Assembly (NCBI RefSeq): GCF_007475365.1
Contig: NZ_CP034442.1
Coordinates: 1,605,001 to 1,669,000 of the forward strand
Length of the DNA stretch: 64,000 nucleotides
From: Streptococcus oralis subsp. dentisani
Lineage (GTDB): Bacteria; Bacillota; Bacilli; Lactobacillales; Streptococcaceae
Direction: 5' to 3'
The translations under genes were made by a program, and so were the position numbers. This document shows positions 49,767 through 57,687 of this stretch, piece by piece; within the stretch, counting starts at the first letter, position 1, and each line of letters starts with the position of its first letter. The notes under the pieces were generated by a model, which worked only from the letters and a program-made list of their open reading frames with translations, searched no databases and was not told the origin of the DNA.

Positions 49767-50957
49767 ATGACAAAAACAATTGCAATCAATGCAGGAAGCT
49801 CAAGTTTGAAATGGCAACTCTATCAAATGCCAGAAGAAGTAGTATTGGCGAAAGGCTTGATTGAACGTATTGGCTTGAAAGACTCTATTTCAACTGTAAA
49901 ATTCGACGGCCGTTCTGAAAAACAAATTCTTGATATTGACGATCACACACAAGCCGTTAAAATTTTATTGGATGATTTGATTCGTTTTGACATCATCAAA
50001 GGTTATGATGAAATAACTGGTGTTGGGCACCGTGTTGTGGCTGGTGGTGAATATTTCAAAGAGTCAACCTTGGTAGAGGGAGATGTTTTGGAAAAGGTTG
50101 AAGAGTTGGGACTCTTGGCTCCTCTTCACAATCCAGCCAACGCGGCAGGAATTCGTGCCTTCAAGGAATTGCTTCCAAATATTACCAGCGTTGTTGTTTT
50201 TGATACTTCATTCCATACAACCATGCCAGAGAAAGCCTATCGCTACCCTCTTCCAAACAAATACTATACTGAAAATAAAGTTCGTAAGTATGGTGCCCAT
50301 GGGACAAGTCATCAGTTTGTGGCGGGAGAAGCAGCAAAAATTTTGGGTCGCCCCCTAGAAGAGTTGAAATTGATTACTTGTCATATTGGAAATGGTGGTT
50401 CTATTACAGCTGTCAAAGGCGGTCAGTCTGTTGATACATCCATGGGCTTCACTCCACTTGGTGGTATTATGATGGGGACTCGTACAGGTGATATTGATCC
50501 GGCTATCATCCCCTATTTAATGCAACATACAGATGACTTTAATACACCAGAGGATATCAGTCGAATCCTAAATCGTGAGTCAGGACTTTTGGGTGTTTCT
50601 GAGAGATCAAGTGATATGCGTGATATCCACGAAGCTATGCGTGCAGGTGATGAGAAAGCGCAGCTGGCAAATGAGATTTTTGTAGATCGTATCCAAAAAT
50701 ACATTGGTCAGTATTTAGCAGTTTTGAATGGTGCAGATGCTATTATCTTTACAGCCGGAATCGGAGAAAACTCTGTAACGATTCGTCAGATGGTCATTGA
50801 AGGCATTTCTTGGTTTGGCTGCGATGTCGATCCTGAAAAGAATGTCTTTGGAGCAACAGGTGATATCTCAACAGAAGCTGCTAAAGTTCGTGTCTTGGTT
50901 ATCCCAACTGATGAAGAATTGGTTATCGCTCGTGACGTTGAACGCTTGAAAAAGTAA
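49767..50957 (+). CDS. ackA: Acetate kinase
   Basis: 396 residues. Makes ATP from acetyl phosphate, key in mixed-acid fermentation. ASKHA-fold motifs: [14 protein letters not shown] (residues 5-18), [11 protein letters not shown] with catalytic Asp, [26 protein letters not shown] and [15 protein letters not shown] site. Confidence 0.96.
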   Translation: MTKTIAINAGSSSLKWQLYQMPEEVVLAKGLIERIGLKDSISTVKFDGRSEKQILDIDDHTQAVKILLDDLIRFDIIKGYDEITGVGHRVVAGGEYFKESTLVEGDVLEKVEELGLLAPLHNPANAAGIRAFKELLPNITSVVVFDTSFHTTMPEKAYRYPLPNKYYTENKVRKYGAHGTSHQFVAGEAAKILGRPLEELKLITCHIGNGGSITAVKGGQSVDTSMGFTPLGGIMMGTRTGDIDPAIIPYLMQHTDDFNTPEDISRILNRESGLLGVSERSSDMRDIHEAMRAGDEKAQLANEIFVDRIQKYIGQYLAVLNGADAIIFTAGIGENSVTIRQMVIEGISWFGCDVDPEKNVFGATGDISTEAAKVRVLVIPTDEELVIARDVERLKK

Positions 50958-50999
50958 GATAATCTGAATAAAATTACAAGGTAAGATACAATAAAAAGG

Positions 51000-51028
51000 A
51001 GTTGGGAGATAAATTTTCCCAACTTTTT
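51000..51028 (+). terminator. Terminator after ackA
   Basis: AGTTGGGA pairs with TCCCAACT, followed by TTTTT. Confidence 0.8.
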
Positions 51029-51079
51029 GTTGTTAAAACAGTCTAAAACCTTGTCATTATTGGCTTTTTTGAAATTTAT

Positions 51080-51090
51080 GGTATAATAGT
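51080..51090 (+). promoter_or_regulatory. rnpA operon promoter
   Basis: Extended -10 TGGTATAAT with TTGGCT about 16 nt upstream. Precedes rnpA by about 30 nt. Confidence 0.65.
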
Positions 51091-51116
51091 AGTAATTTAA
51101 TAGATGGAGTTGAGTT

Positions 51117-51488
51117 TTGAAGAAAAGCTTTCGTGTAAAAAGAGAGAAAGATTTTAAGGCTATTTTCACGGATGGAACAAGTTTTGCCAATCGCAAATTT
51201 GTTGTCTACCAATTGGAAAATCAGAAAAGTCATTTTCGAGTAGGGCTGTCCGTCAGTAAGAAATTAGGGAATGCAGTCACTAGAAATCAAATTAAAAGAC
51301 GGATTCGACACATTTTGCTAAGCGTAAGGGAGCACTTAGCTGATAACGTTGATTTTGTCGTAATTGCTCGAAAAGGGGTTGAAGGCTTGGATTATGCAGA
51401 AATGGAGAAAAATCTACTCCACGTATTAAAGTTATCAAAGATTTACCGGGAAGGAATTAGGAGTGAAAAAGAAACTACAGTTGATTAG
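51117..51488 (+). CDS. rnpA: Ribonuclease P protein component
   Basis: 123 residues, very basic. Helps the RNase P RNA process tRNA 5' ends. RNR motif in [20 protein letters not shown]-terminus [19 protein letters not shown] start behind GGAG. Overlaps yidC by 26 nt. Confidence 0.95.
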   Translation: MKKSFRVKREKDFKAIFTDGTSFANRKFVVYQLENQKSHFRVGLSVSKKLGNAVTRNQIKRRIRHILLSVREHLADNVDFVVIARKGVEGLDYAEMEKNLLHVLKLSKIYREGIRSEKETTVD

Positions 51489-52275
51489 TTTGCTGGGCTT
51501 GTCCTTGTTTGTCATGACAGCCTGTGGGACAAGCGATGTTGCAGCAGATTCTACAGATATATGGAGTAAATTTGTCTATTTTTTTGCTGAAATCATCCGC
51601 TTCTTGTCCTTTGACATTAGTATCGGAGTGGGGATTATCCTCTTTACGATCCTGATTCGTACGATTCTATTACCAGTCTTTCAGACTCAGATGGTGGCCT
51701 CTAGAAAAATGCAAGAGGCTCAACCACGCATCAAGGCACTGCAAGAACAATATCCAGGTCGTGATATGGAAAGTAGAACCAAGCTGGATCAGGAGATGCG
51801 GAAGGTCTATAAAGAATTAGGGGTCAAACACTCTTCTTCTCTCTGGCCGATTTTGATTCAAATGCCGGTTCTCTTGGCTCTCTTCCAAGCCTTGACTCGA
51901 GTAGACTTTTTGAAAACAGGGCATTTTTTGTGGGTGAACCTTGGGGGAGTGGATACAAGCTTTATCCTTCCGATTTTGGCAGCAGTCTTTACCTTCTTAA
52001 GTAGCTGGTTATCGAATAAGGCTTTACCTGAAAGAAGTGGAGCTATGACAGGGATGATGTACGGGATGCCTGTACTGATCTTTATCTTTGCCATCTCTTC
52101 ACCTAGTGGCGTAGCCTTGTACTGGGCAGTATCCAATGCTTATCAAGTTTTGCAAACCTACTTCTTAAATAATCCTTTTAAGATTATTGCAGCGCGTGAG
52201 GCGGAAGTACAGGCTAAAAAAGATTTGGAAAATAGAAAAAGAAAAGCCAAGAAAAAGGCTCAGAAAACGAAATAA
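51463..52275 (+). CDS. yidC: Membrane protein insertase YidC/OxaA (lipoprotein)
   Basis: 270 residues. Lipoprotein signal (LFVMTAC, Cys21), five membrane segments, and basic C-terminal tail ([12 protein letters not shown]). 60KD_IMP core with [13 protein letters not shown] and the hydrophilic groove Arg. Inserts membrane proteins alone or with SecYEG. GTG start inside rnpA. One of the paralogues usual in streptococci, here the rnpA-linked one. Confidence 0.95.
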   Translation: MKKKLQLISLLGLSLFVMTACGTSDVAADSTDIWSKFVYFFAEIIRFLSFDISIGVGIILFTILIRTILLPVFQTQMVASRKMQEAQPRIKALQEQYPGRDMESRTKLDQEMRKVYKELGVKHSSSLWPILIQMPVLLALFQALTRVDFLKTGHFLWVNLGGVDTSFILPILAAVFTFLSSWLSNKALPERSGAMTGMMYGMPVLIFIFAISSPSGVALYWAVSNAYQVLQTYFLNNPFKIIAAREAEVQAKKDLENRKRKAKKKAQKTK

Positions 52276-52292
52276 TAAGGAGGAATCTGATA

Positions 52293-53282
52293 ATGGTGTT
52301 ATTTACAGGTTCAACTGTTGAAGAAGCAATCCAGAAAGGATTGAAAGAGTTAGGTATTCCGAGAATGAAGACTCACATCAAGGTCGTGTCCAAAGAGAAG
52401 AAAGGTTTTTTAGGCTTATTTGGGAAAAAACCAGCTCAAGTTGATATTGAGGCGATTAGTGAGACGACTGTGATTAAGGCCAATCAACAAGCTGTAAAAG
52501 GTGTTCCGAAAGAAATTAATGAACAAAACGAACCTGTTAAGACAGTAACAGAGGCTACAGTTGATCTTGGTCATGTTGTTGAGGCGATTAAAAAAATAGA
52601 AGAGGAAGGTCAGGGTGTTTCTGATGAAATCAAGGCTGAGATCTTGAAAAATGAGAAACATGCTAGCACGATCTTAGAAGAAACAGGTCACATCGCGATT
52701 TTAAATGAATTGCAGACAGGAGATGCTGGAGTGGAAGCCCCAGCAGAGTGTGAAGAATTTGTATCTATGTCAGAATCGGTAGAAAGCCAGTCTTTGGAAG
52801 AACTGGGTTTGAAGGTGGAACCGAGTTATGACATCGAACAAGTAGCAGCTCAAGTGGCTAACTATGTTCAAACCATTGTGGATGATATGGATGTTGAAGG
52901 GACGATTTCAAGCGACTACAATCGCCGCACCATCAACCTTCAAATTGACACCAATGAACCAGGCCGTATTATCGGCTACCACGGAAAAGTCTTGAAAGCT
53001 CTTCAACTGTTAGCGCAAAATTACCTTTACAATCGCTATTCGAGAACTTTCTATATCACAATCAACGTCAATGATTACGTTGAACACCGTGCAGAAGTGT
53101 TGCAAACCTATGCACAAAAATTGGCGACTCGCGTTCTAGAAGAAGGTCGAAGCCAGCAAACAGATCCAATGTCTAATAGCGAACGCAAGATAATCCATCG
53201 CATTATATCGCGCATGGATGGTGTGACGAGTTACTCTGAAGGTGACGAGCCAAATCGCTATGTAGTCGTAGATAAAGAATAA
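52293..53282 (+). CDS. jag: RNA-binding protein Jag/KhpB (EloR)
   Basis: 329 residues. N-terminal Jag_N domain (VEEAIQKGLKELGIPRMKTHIKV), a long acidic linker (~60-180), a KH-II domain with GRIIGYHGKVLKALQLLAQNY and an R3H domain ending near SNSERKIIHRIISRMDGVTSYSEGD. In pneumococcus this protein, with KhpA, binds RNA and controls cell elongation and division. Follows yidC by 17 nt with AAGGAGGAA. Confidence 0.95.
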   Translation: MVLFTGSTVEEAIQKGLKELGIPRMKTHIKVVSKEKKGFLGLFGKKPAQVDIEAISETTVIKANQQAVKGVPKEINEQNEPVKTVTEATVDLGHVVEAIKKIEEEGQGVSDEIKAEILKNEKHASTILEETGHIAILNELQTGDAGVEAPAECEEFVSMSESVESQSLEELGLKVEPSYDIEQVAAQVANYVQTIVDDMDVEGTISSDYNRRTINLQIDTNEPGRIIGYHGKVLKALQLLAQNYLYNRYSRTFYITINVNDYVEHRAEVLQTYAQKLATRVLEEGRSQQTDPMSNSERKIIHRIISRMDGVTSYSEGDEPNRYVVVDKE

Positions 53283-53284
53283 AT

Positions 53285-53309
53285 AAAATCAGGCTTGTCC
53301 TGATTTTTT
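53285..53309 (+). terminator. Terminator after jag
   Basis: AAATCAGG-CTTGT-CCTGATTT with a T-run. Confidence 0.8.
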
Positions 53310-53332
53310 ATTAGAAAAGGGAGAAGAAACAG

Positions 53333-53956
53333 ATGATGGAAGCAATCAGGAACTATCTATCTTATGCAGGTATCCAATATCGTCATCCAAATAAGGCTGG
53401 ATATGAGCGAGAGAAGATGCTGGAATTGCGCCACAAAGGGCAGGAGGCTCGCAAGGCTTTTACGAACTTAGCCAAGGCCTTCCAAGAAAAGCATCCAGAA
53501 TGGCAACTGCAACAAACTAGTCAGTGGATGAACCAAGCTCAGCGCTTACGACCGCATTTCTGGACCTATCTACAGAGAGACGGAGAAGTGACAGAACCTA
53601 TGATGGCCTTGCGTTTGTATGGAACACCCGCTGACTTTGGAATTTCTTTGGAAGTCAGTTTCATCGAGCGCAAGAAAGATGAGCAGACACTGAGCAAACA
53701 AGCTAAGATTTTAGATATTCCACCAGTAGAAGGTATTTATTACTTAGTCTACTCAAATGGAGAAAATCATAAGATGGAAGCTAATGAAGAAAACCGCCTT
53801 CTCTTACGCGAGAAGGTGCGCAATCAGGAAATCCGTAAAGTTTTGATCAAGTCAGATATTTCTTTCTTAGAAGATCAGGCATTAGAAGCAATTTTAGAAA
53901 AGTTAGAAGATGCTTATATCCTCCTACTTCCTTACTATGAGGTGACGAGAGGATAG
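53333..53956 (+). CDS. Conserved hypothetical protein (HI_0552-like)
   Basis: 207 residues, soluble, charged. I do not recognise the function; it resembles a small family (HI_0552 type) sometimes labelled, without good grounds, as glucose-6-phosphate dehydrogenase. Visible: ELRHKGQEARKAFTNLAKAF, a beta-rich middle (ADFGISLEVSFIERK) and acidic end. ATGs at 53333 and 53336. Nearly 120 nt separate it from tkt. Confidence 0.55.
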   Translation: MMEAIRNYLSYAGIQYRHPNKAGYEREKMLELRHKGQEARKAFTNLAKAFQEKHPEWQLQQTSQWMNQAQRLRPHFWTYLQRDGEVTEPMMALRLYGTPADFGISLEVSFIERKKDEQTLSKQAKILDIPPVEGIYYLVYSNGENHKMEANEENRLLLREKVRNQEIRKVLIKSDISFLEDQALEAILEKLEDAYILLLPYYEVTRG

Positions 53957-54074
53957 ACAAATCAAATGTACTAGAGGAGCTCAAATTGTTTAATTGCTAT
54001 TCTATGCATTTTTTCATATAATAGTAAAATAGAATGTGTGATTCATTAATCACCTCAAAGAGAAAGGAAATTCT

Positions 54075-56051
54075 ATGTCAAATCTATCTGTTAATGCAAT
54101 TCGTTTTCTAGGTATTGACGCCATCAACAAAGCAAACTCAGGTCACCCAGGGGTGGTTATGGGGGCTGCTCCAATGGCCTATAGCCTCTTTACAAAGCAA
54201 CTTCGTATCAATCCAGCTCAACCAAACTGGATTAACCGCGATCGCTTTATTCTTTCAGCAGGACACGGATCTATGCTTCTCTATGCCCTTCTTCACCTTT
54301 CTGGTTTTGAAGATGTCAGCATGGATGAAGTCAAGAACTTCCGCCAATGGGGTTCCAAAACACCAGGTCACCCAGAATTTGGGCATACTGCAGGGGTTGA
54401 CGCTACGACAGGTCCTCTAGGGCAAGGGATTTCAACTGCTACTGGTTTTGCCCAAGCAGAACGTTTCCTTGCAGCGAAGTATAACCGTGAAGGCTTCAAT
54501 ATCTTTGACCACTATACTTATGTGATCTGTGGAGACGGAGACTTGATGGAAGGTGTCTCAAGTGAGGCAGCTTCATACGCAGGTTTGCAAAAACTTGACA
54601 AGTTGGTGGTTCTGTATGATTCAAATGACATCAACTTGGATGGTGAGACAAAGGATTCCTTTACAGAAAGTGTTCGTGACCGTTACAATGCCTACGGTTG
54701 GCATACAGCCTTGGTTGAAGATGGAACAGACTTGGAAGCAATCCATGCGGCTATCGAAGCTGCTAAAGCTTCAGGCAAACCATCTTTGATTGAAGTGAAG
54801 ACTGTTATTGGATACGGTTCTCCAAACAAACAAGGAACCAATGCTGTACACGGTGCTCCTCTTGGAGCCGACGAAACTGCAGCAACTCGTCAAGCCCTCG
54901 GTTGGGACTATGAACCATTTGAAATTCCAGAGCAAGTTTATGCTGATTTTAAAGAAAATGTTGCAGACCGTGGTGCATCAGCTTATCAAGCTTGGACAAA
55001 ACTAGTTGCTGATTATAAAGAAGCGCATCCAGAACTTGCTGCAGAAGTAGAAGCCATTATCGACGGCCGTGATCCAGTTAAAGTGACTCCAGCAGACTTC
55101 CCAGCCTTAGAAAATGGCTTCTCTCAAGCAACTCGTAATTCAAGTCAAGATGCTTTGAACGTTGTAGCTGCTAAATTGCCAACTTTCTTAGGTGGTTCAG
55201 CTGACCTTGCTCACTCAAACATGACTTACATCAAAACGGATGGACTTCAAGATGATGCCAATCGCTTGAACCGCAACATTCAGTTTGGTGTTCGTGAATT
55301 TGCAATGGGAACGATTTTGAACGGGATGGCTCTTCATGGTGGACTTCGTGTTTACGGTGGTACTTTCTTTGTCTTCTCTGACTATGTGAAAGCAGCTGTC
55401 CGTTTGTCAGCCTTGCAAGGACTTCCTGTGACTTATGTCTTCACCCACGATTCTATTGCAGTTGGTGAAGATGGTCCAACTCACGAACCAGTTGAACACT
55501 TAGCTGGTCTCCGTGCTATGCCAAATCTGAATGTTTTCCGCCCAGCAGATGCGCGTGAAACTCAAGCGGCTTGGTACCTTGCAGTGACAAGCGAAAAAAC
55601 ACCAACTGCCCTTGTCTTGACACGTCAAAACTTGACTGTCGAAGAGGGAACAGACTTTGACAAGGTTGCAAAAGGTGCCTATGTTGTCTATGAAAATGCA
55701 GCAGACTTTGATACTATCTTGATTGCAACAGGTTCAGAGGTGAATTTGGCTGTCGCAGCTGCCAAAGAATTGGCTAGTCAAAGCGCAAAAGTCCGTGTAG
55801 TTAGCATGCCATCTACAGATGTCTTTGACGCACAAGATGCAGCTTACAAGGAAGAAATCCTTCCAAGTGCAATCCGCCGTCGTGTTGCAGTTGAAATGGG
55901 TGCAACTCAAAACTGGTACAAATATGTCGGTCTTGATGGTGCAGTTCTCGGTATTGATACCTTCGGAGCATCTGCCCCAGCACCAAAAGTCTTGGCAGAG
56001 CATGGATTTACGGTAGAAAATCTAGTCAAAGTTGTCCAAAACTTGAAATAA
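54075..56051 (+). CDS. tkt: Transketolase
   Basis: 658 residues. Thiamine-diphosphate enzyme of the non-oxidative pentose phosphate pathway. Motifs: [16 protein letters not shown] (~20-35), [15 protein letters not shown], the Th[10 protein letters not shown] ... [14 protein letters not shown] (~150-190), and the pyrimidine domain [20 protein letters not shown] (~455-475). Good AAAGGAA site. A GTGATT/AATCAC hairpin lies in its leader at about 54040-54055. Confidence 0.96.
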   Translation: MSNLSVNAIRFLGIDAINKANSGHPGVVMGAAPMAYSLFTKQLRINPAQPNWINRDRFILSAGHGSMLLYALLHLSGFEDVSMDEVKNFRQWGSKTPGHPEFGHTAGVDATTGPLGQGISTATGFAQAERFLAAKYNREGFNIFDHYTYVICGDGDLMEGVSSEAASYAGLQKLDKLVVLYDSNDINLDGETKDSFTESVRDRYNAYGWHTALVEDGTDLEAIHAAIEAAKASGKPSLIEVKTVIGYGSPNKQGTNAVHGAPLGADETAATRQALGWDYEPFEIPEQVYADFKENVADRGASAYQAWTKLVADYKEAHPELAAEVEAIIDGRDPVKVTPADFPALENGFSQATRNSSQDALNVVAAKLPTFLGGSADLAHSNMTYIKTDGLQDDANRLNRNIQFGVREFAMGTILNGMALHGGLRVYGGTFFVFSDYVKAAVRLSALQGLPVTYVFTHDSIAVGEDGPTHEPVEHLAGLRAMPNLNVFRPADARETQAAWYLAVTSEKTPTALVLTRQNLTVEEGTDFDKVAKGAYVVYENAADFDTILIATGSEVNLAVAAAKELASQSAKVRVVSMPSTDVFDAQDAAYKEEILPSAIRRRVAVEMGATQNWYKYVGLDGAVLGIDTFGASAPAPKVLAEHGFTVENLVKVVQNLK

Positions 56052-56057
56052 TCGTAG

Positions 56058-56085
56058 AAATCAGAGTGAAAGCTCTGATTTTTTA
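56058..56085 (+). terminator. Terminator after tkt
   Basis: AAATCAGAG-TGAAAG-CTCTGATTT with a T-run. Confidence 0.85.
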
Positions 56086-56170
56086 TAATCATAAAAACAA
56101 GGCACAATCTTGTAAAAGTAGCTGAAATTTGATATAGTAGTCCTATGTAAAATACAAAGGAGAAAATACT

Positions 56171-56500
56171 ATGGAAAATATTAGTCCAAATTTAACATTT
56201 GTGATCATGCTTGTAGGTATGTTTGCCTTGATGTTCTTTATGCAACGTTCTCAAAAGAAACAAGCACAAAAGCGTATGGAAAGCTTGAACAAGCTTCAAA
56301 AAGGCTATGAAGTGATTACAATCGGTGGCCTTTACGGAACAGTGGATGAAGTAGATACTGAGAAAGGTACAATCGTACTGGATGTAGATGGCGTTTATTT
56401 GACTTTTGAATTGGCTGCGATTAAGACTGTTTTGCCACTCAAAGAAGCTGTGACACCAGAAGGAACAGTTGTTGACGAAGGCGGAGCAATCGAAGAATAA
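56171..56500 (+). CDS. yajC: Preprotein translocase subunit YajC
   Basis: 109 residues. One N-terminal membrane segment (FVIMLVGMFALMFFMQRSQKKQ) then a small beta domain (GYEVITIGGLYGTVDEVD), the YajC pattern. Accessory to SecDF/YidC secretion. AAAGGAG site, own terminator. Confidence 0.93.
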   Translation: MENISPNLTFVIMLVGMFALMFFMQRSQKKQAQKRMESLNKLQKGYEVITIGGLYGTVDEVDTEKGTIVLDVDGVYLTFELAAIKTVLPLKEAVTPEGTVVDEGGAIEE

Positions 56501-56525
56501 AACGGGACCTGTCACTCCCGTTTTT
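56500..56525 (+). terminator. Terminator after yajC
   Basis: AAACGGGA-CCTGTCAC-TCCCGTTT with T-run; starts inside the yajC stop codon. Confidence 0.8.
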
Positions 56526-56547
56526 CTATGAGACGAGAGGAAAAGGG

Positions 56548-56991
56548 ATGAAAAAAATAGTATTTGTTTGCTTAGGAAATATTTGCCGAAGTCCCATGGC
56601 AGAGTTTGTGATGAAGTCCATAACGAGCGATTACCACGTCGAAAGCCGGGCAACGTCATCATGGGAACATGGCAATCCGATTCATAGGGGAACGCAAGGG
56701 ATTTTCCAGCAATATCGGATCCCGTATGACAAAGACAAAACATCACTCCAGATTGGCAGAGAAGACTTTGAGTCGTTTGATTACATTATCGGTATGGATG
56801 CCTCAAACGTTTCAGATCTGCGTCACATGTGTCCTCAGGAACTACAGTACAAGATCTACTCTTTTGCGGTTGAAAGTGTCCCAGATCCTTGGTATACAGG
56901 AGATTTTGAGGAAACCTATGCGCGTATCACAAATGGATGCCAAAGCTGGCTAGATCGTTTAGAAAATGAGAGTGACAATGGAAAAGCTTAA
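56548..56991 (+). CDS. Low-molecular-weight protein tyrosine phosphatase
   Basis: 147 residues. P-loop VCLGNICRSPMAEFV (residues 7-21) with nucleophile Cys and Arg, and the acid Asp in VPDPWYTGDFEETY (~110-123). LMW-PTPs dephosphorylate tyrosine on bacterial proteins, sometimes linked to capsule or stress control. Overlaps the MORN gene by 14 nt. Confidence 0.92.
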   Translation: MKKIVFVCLGNICRSPMAEFVMKSITSDYHVESRATSSWEHGNPIHRGTQGIFQQYRIPYDKDKTSLQIGREDFESFDYIIGMDASNVSDLRHMCPQELQYKIYSFAVESVPDPWYTGDFEETYARITNGCQSWLDRLENESDNGKA

Positions 56992-57388
56992 AGAAATCTT
57001 TGAAAAATATCGAGTTTATCTAACTCGCCCACGTATAGAGATTGTAACAGTCCTTCTAATCGCTATCTGTGCCATCTCGGTTTTTCTACTAAACACACCT
57101 AAACAGGGTGTTATGACACTTGATAATGGTGCACTTGTTTATGATGGAACCGTGGTAAGAGGAAAGATGAATGGTCAAGGAACCCTGACCTTTGAAAATG
57201 GTGATCAATACACAGGTGAGTTCAACAATGGGGCCTTCAATGGTAAAGGAACCTTCCAGTCCAAATCTGGCTGGAAATATGAAGGTGATTTTGTAAATGG
57301 CCAGGCTGAAGGTCAAGGGAAGTTGACTACAGAGCAAGAAGTTGTCTATCAAGGCAGCTTTAAACAAGGTGTCTTTCAACAAAAATAA
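56978..57388 (+). CDS. MORN-repeat membrane protein
   Basis: 136 residues. One membrane segment (IEIVTVLLIAICAISVFLL) and about three MORN repeats (GQGTLTFENGDQYTGEFNNG, GKGTFQSKSGWKYEGDF, GQGKLTTEQEVVYQGSF) facing outside. MORN repeats bind lipids or proteins; the role here is unknown. Start 56978 is chosen because GAGAG lies 5 nt upstream. Coupled to the phosphatase gene. Confidence 0.8.
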   Translation: MEKLKEIFEKYRVYLTRPRIEIVTVLLIAICAISVFLLNTPKQGVMTLDNGALVYDGTVVRGKMNGQGTLTFENGDQYTGEFNNGAFNGKGTFQSKSGWKYEGDFVNGQAEGQGKLTTEQEVVYQGSFKQGVFQQK

Positions 57389-57412
57389 TAGCCTCCTAAT
57401 CAGGGGGCTATT
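57387..57412 (+). terminator. Hairpin after the MORN gene
   Basis: AATAGCCTCC pairs with GGGGGCTATT (10 bp) but is followed by GTCAAAAA instead of a T-run; terminator function is less sure. Confidence 0.5.
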
Positions 57413-57425
57413 GTCAAAAACGAAA

Positions 57426-57440
57426 AAGAAAACGCTTTCT
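57426..57440 (+). promoter_or_regulatory. cre-like CcpA site upstream of adhE
   Basis: AAGAAAACGCTTTCT matches WTGNAANCGNWNNCW at 14 of 15 positions. It is about 200 bp before the adhE start point. Confidence 0.55.
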
Positions 57441-57478
57441 AGAAGTGGAGTCGATGTCTGATTATCAATGAGAAAAAA

Positions 57479-57506
57479 CTTTGTGAAATAAAAAATTTTT
57501 TATCAC
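57479..57506. promoter_or_regulatory. Rex-like inverted repeat upstream of adhE
   Basis: TTGTGAAATAAAAAA and TTTTTTATCACAA form a long inverted repeat with Rex-type ends (TTGTGA/TCACAA). Additional TTTCACAA and TTTGTGAAAT half-sites lie around 57510 and 57580. Confidence 0.45.
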
Positions 57507-57603
57507 AATTTCACAATCATCCAAGCAAAACTCTATTGCGTAGCCGTATTGAGAAAAAAATCACAATCTCATAAAATTTCTTTGTGAAATGCTTATGAAA
57601 CGG

Positions 57604-57632
57604 TTTACAAAGTCTTGAAAAAGAGTTATAAT
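57604..57632 (+). promoter_or_regulatory. adhE promoter
   Basis: TTTACA and TATAAT separated by exactly 17 nt. Confidence 0.8.
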
Positions 57633-57636
57633 AAAC

Positions 57637-57654
57637 TTGTGAAAAAATTAACAA
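57637..57654. promoter_or_regulatory. Rex operator at the adhE start point
   Basis: TTGTGAAAAAATTAACAA fits the Rex site TTGTGAANNNNTTCACAA with one mismatch and covers the expected start of transcription. Rex senses the NADH/NAD ratio and represses adhE in streptococci. Confidence 0.75.
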
Positions 57655-57687
57655 AGGATTAAATCCTTGAAGTCTATGGAGGACAAT

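Noticed and set aside
54115-55005. Long overlapping plus-strand frames inside tkt
   Set aside because: They are out-of-frame shadows of a highly expressed, codon-biased gene and have no ribosome binding sites or protein-like composition.
57597-57611. ATGAAACGGTTTACA near the adhE -35 as a second CcpA site
   Set aside because: The spacing between TG and CG is one base too short for the consensus, and it overlaps the -35 hexamer, which explains the TTTACA part.
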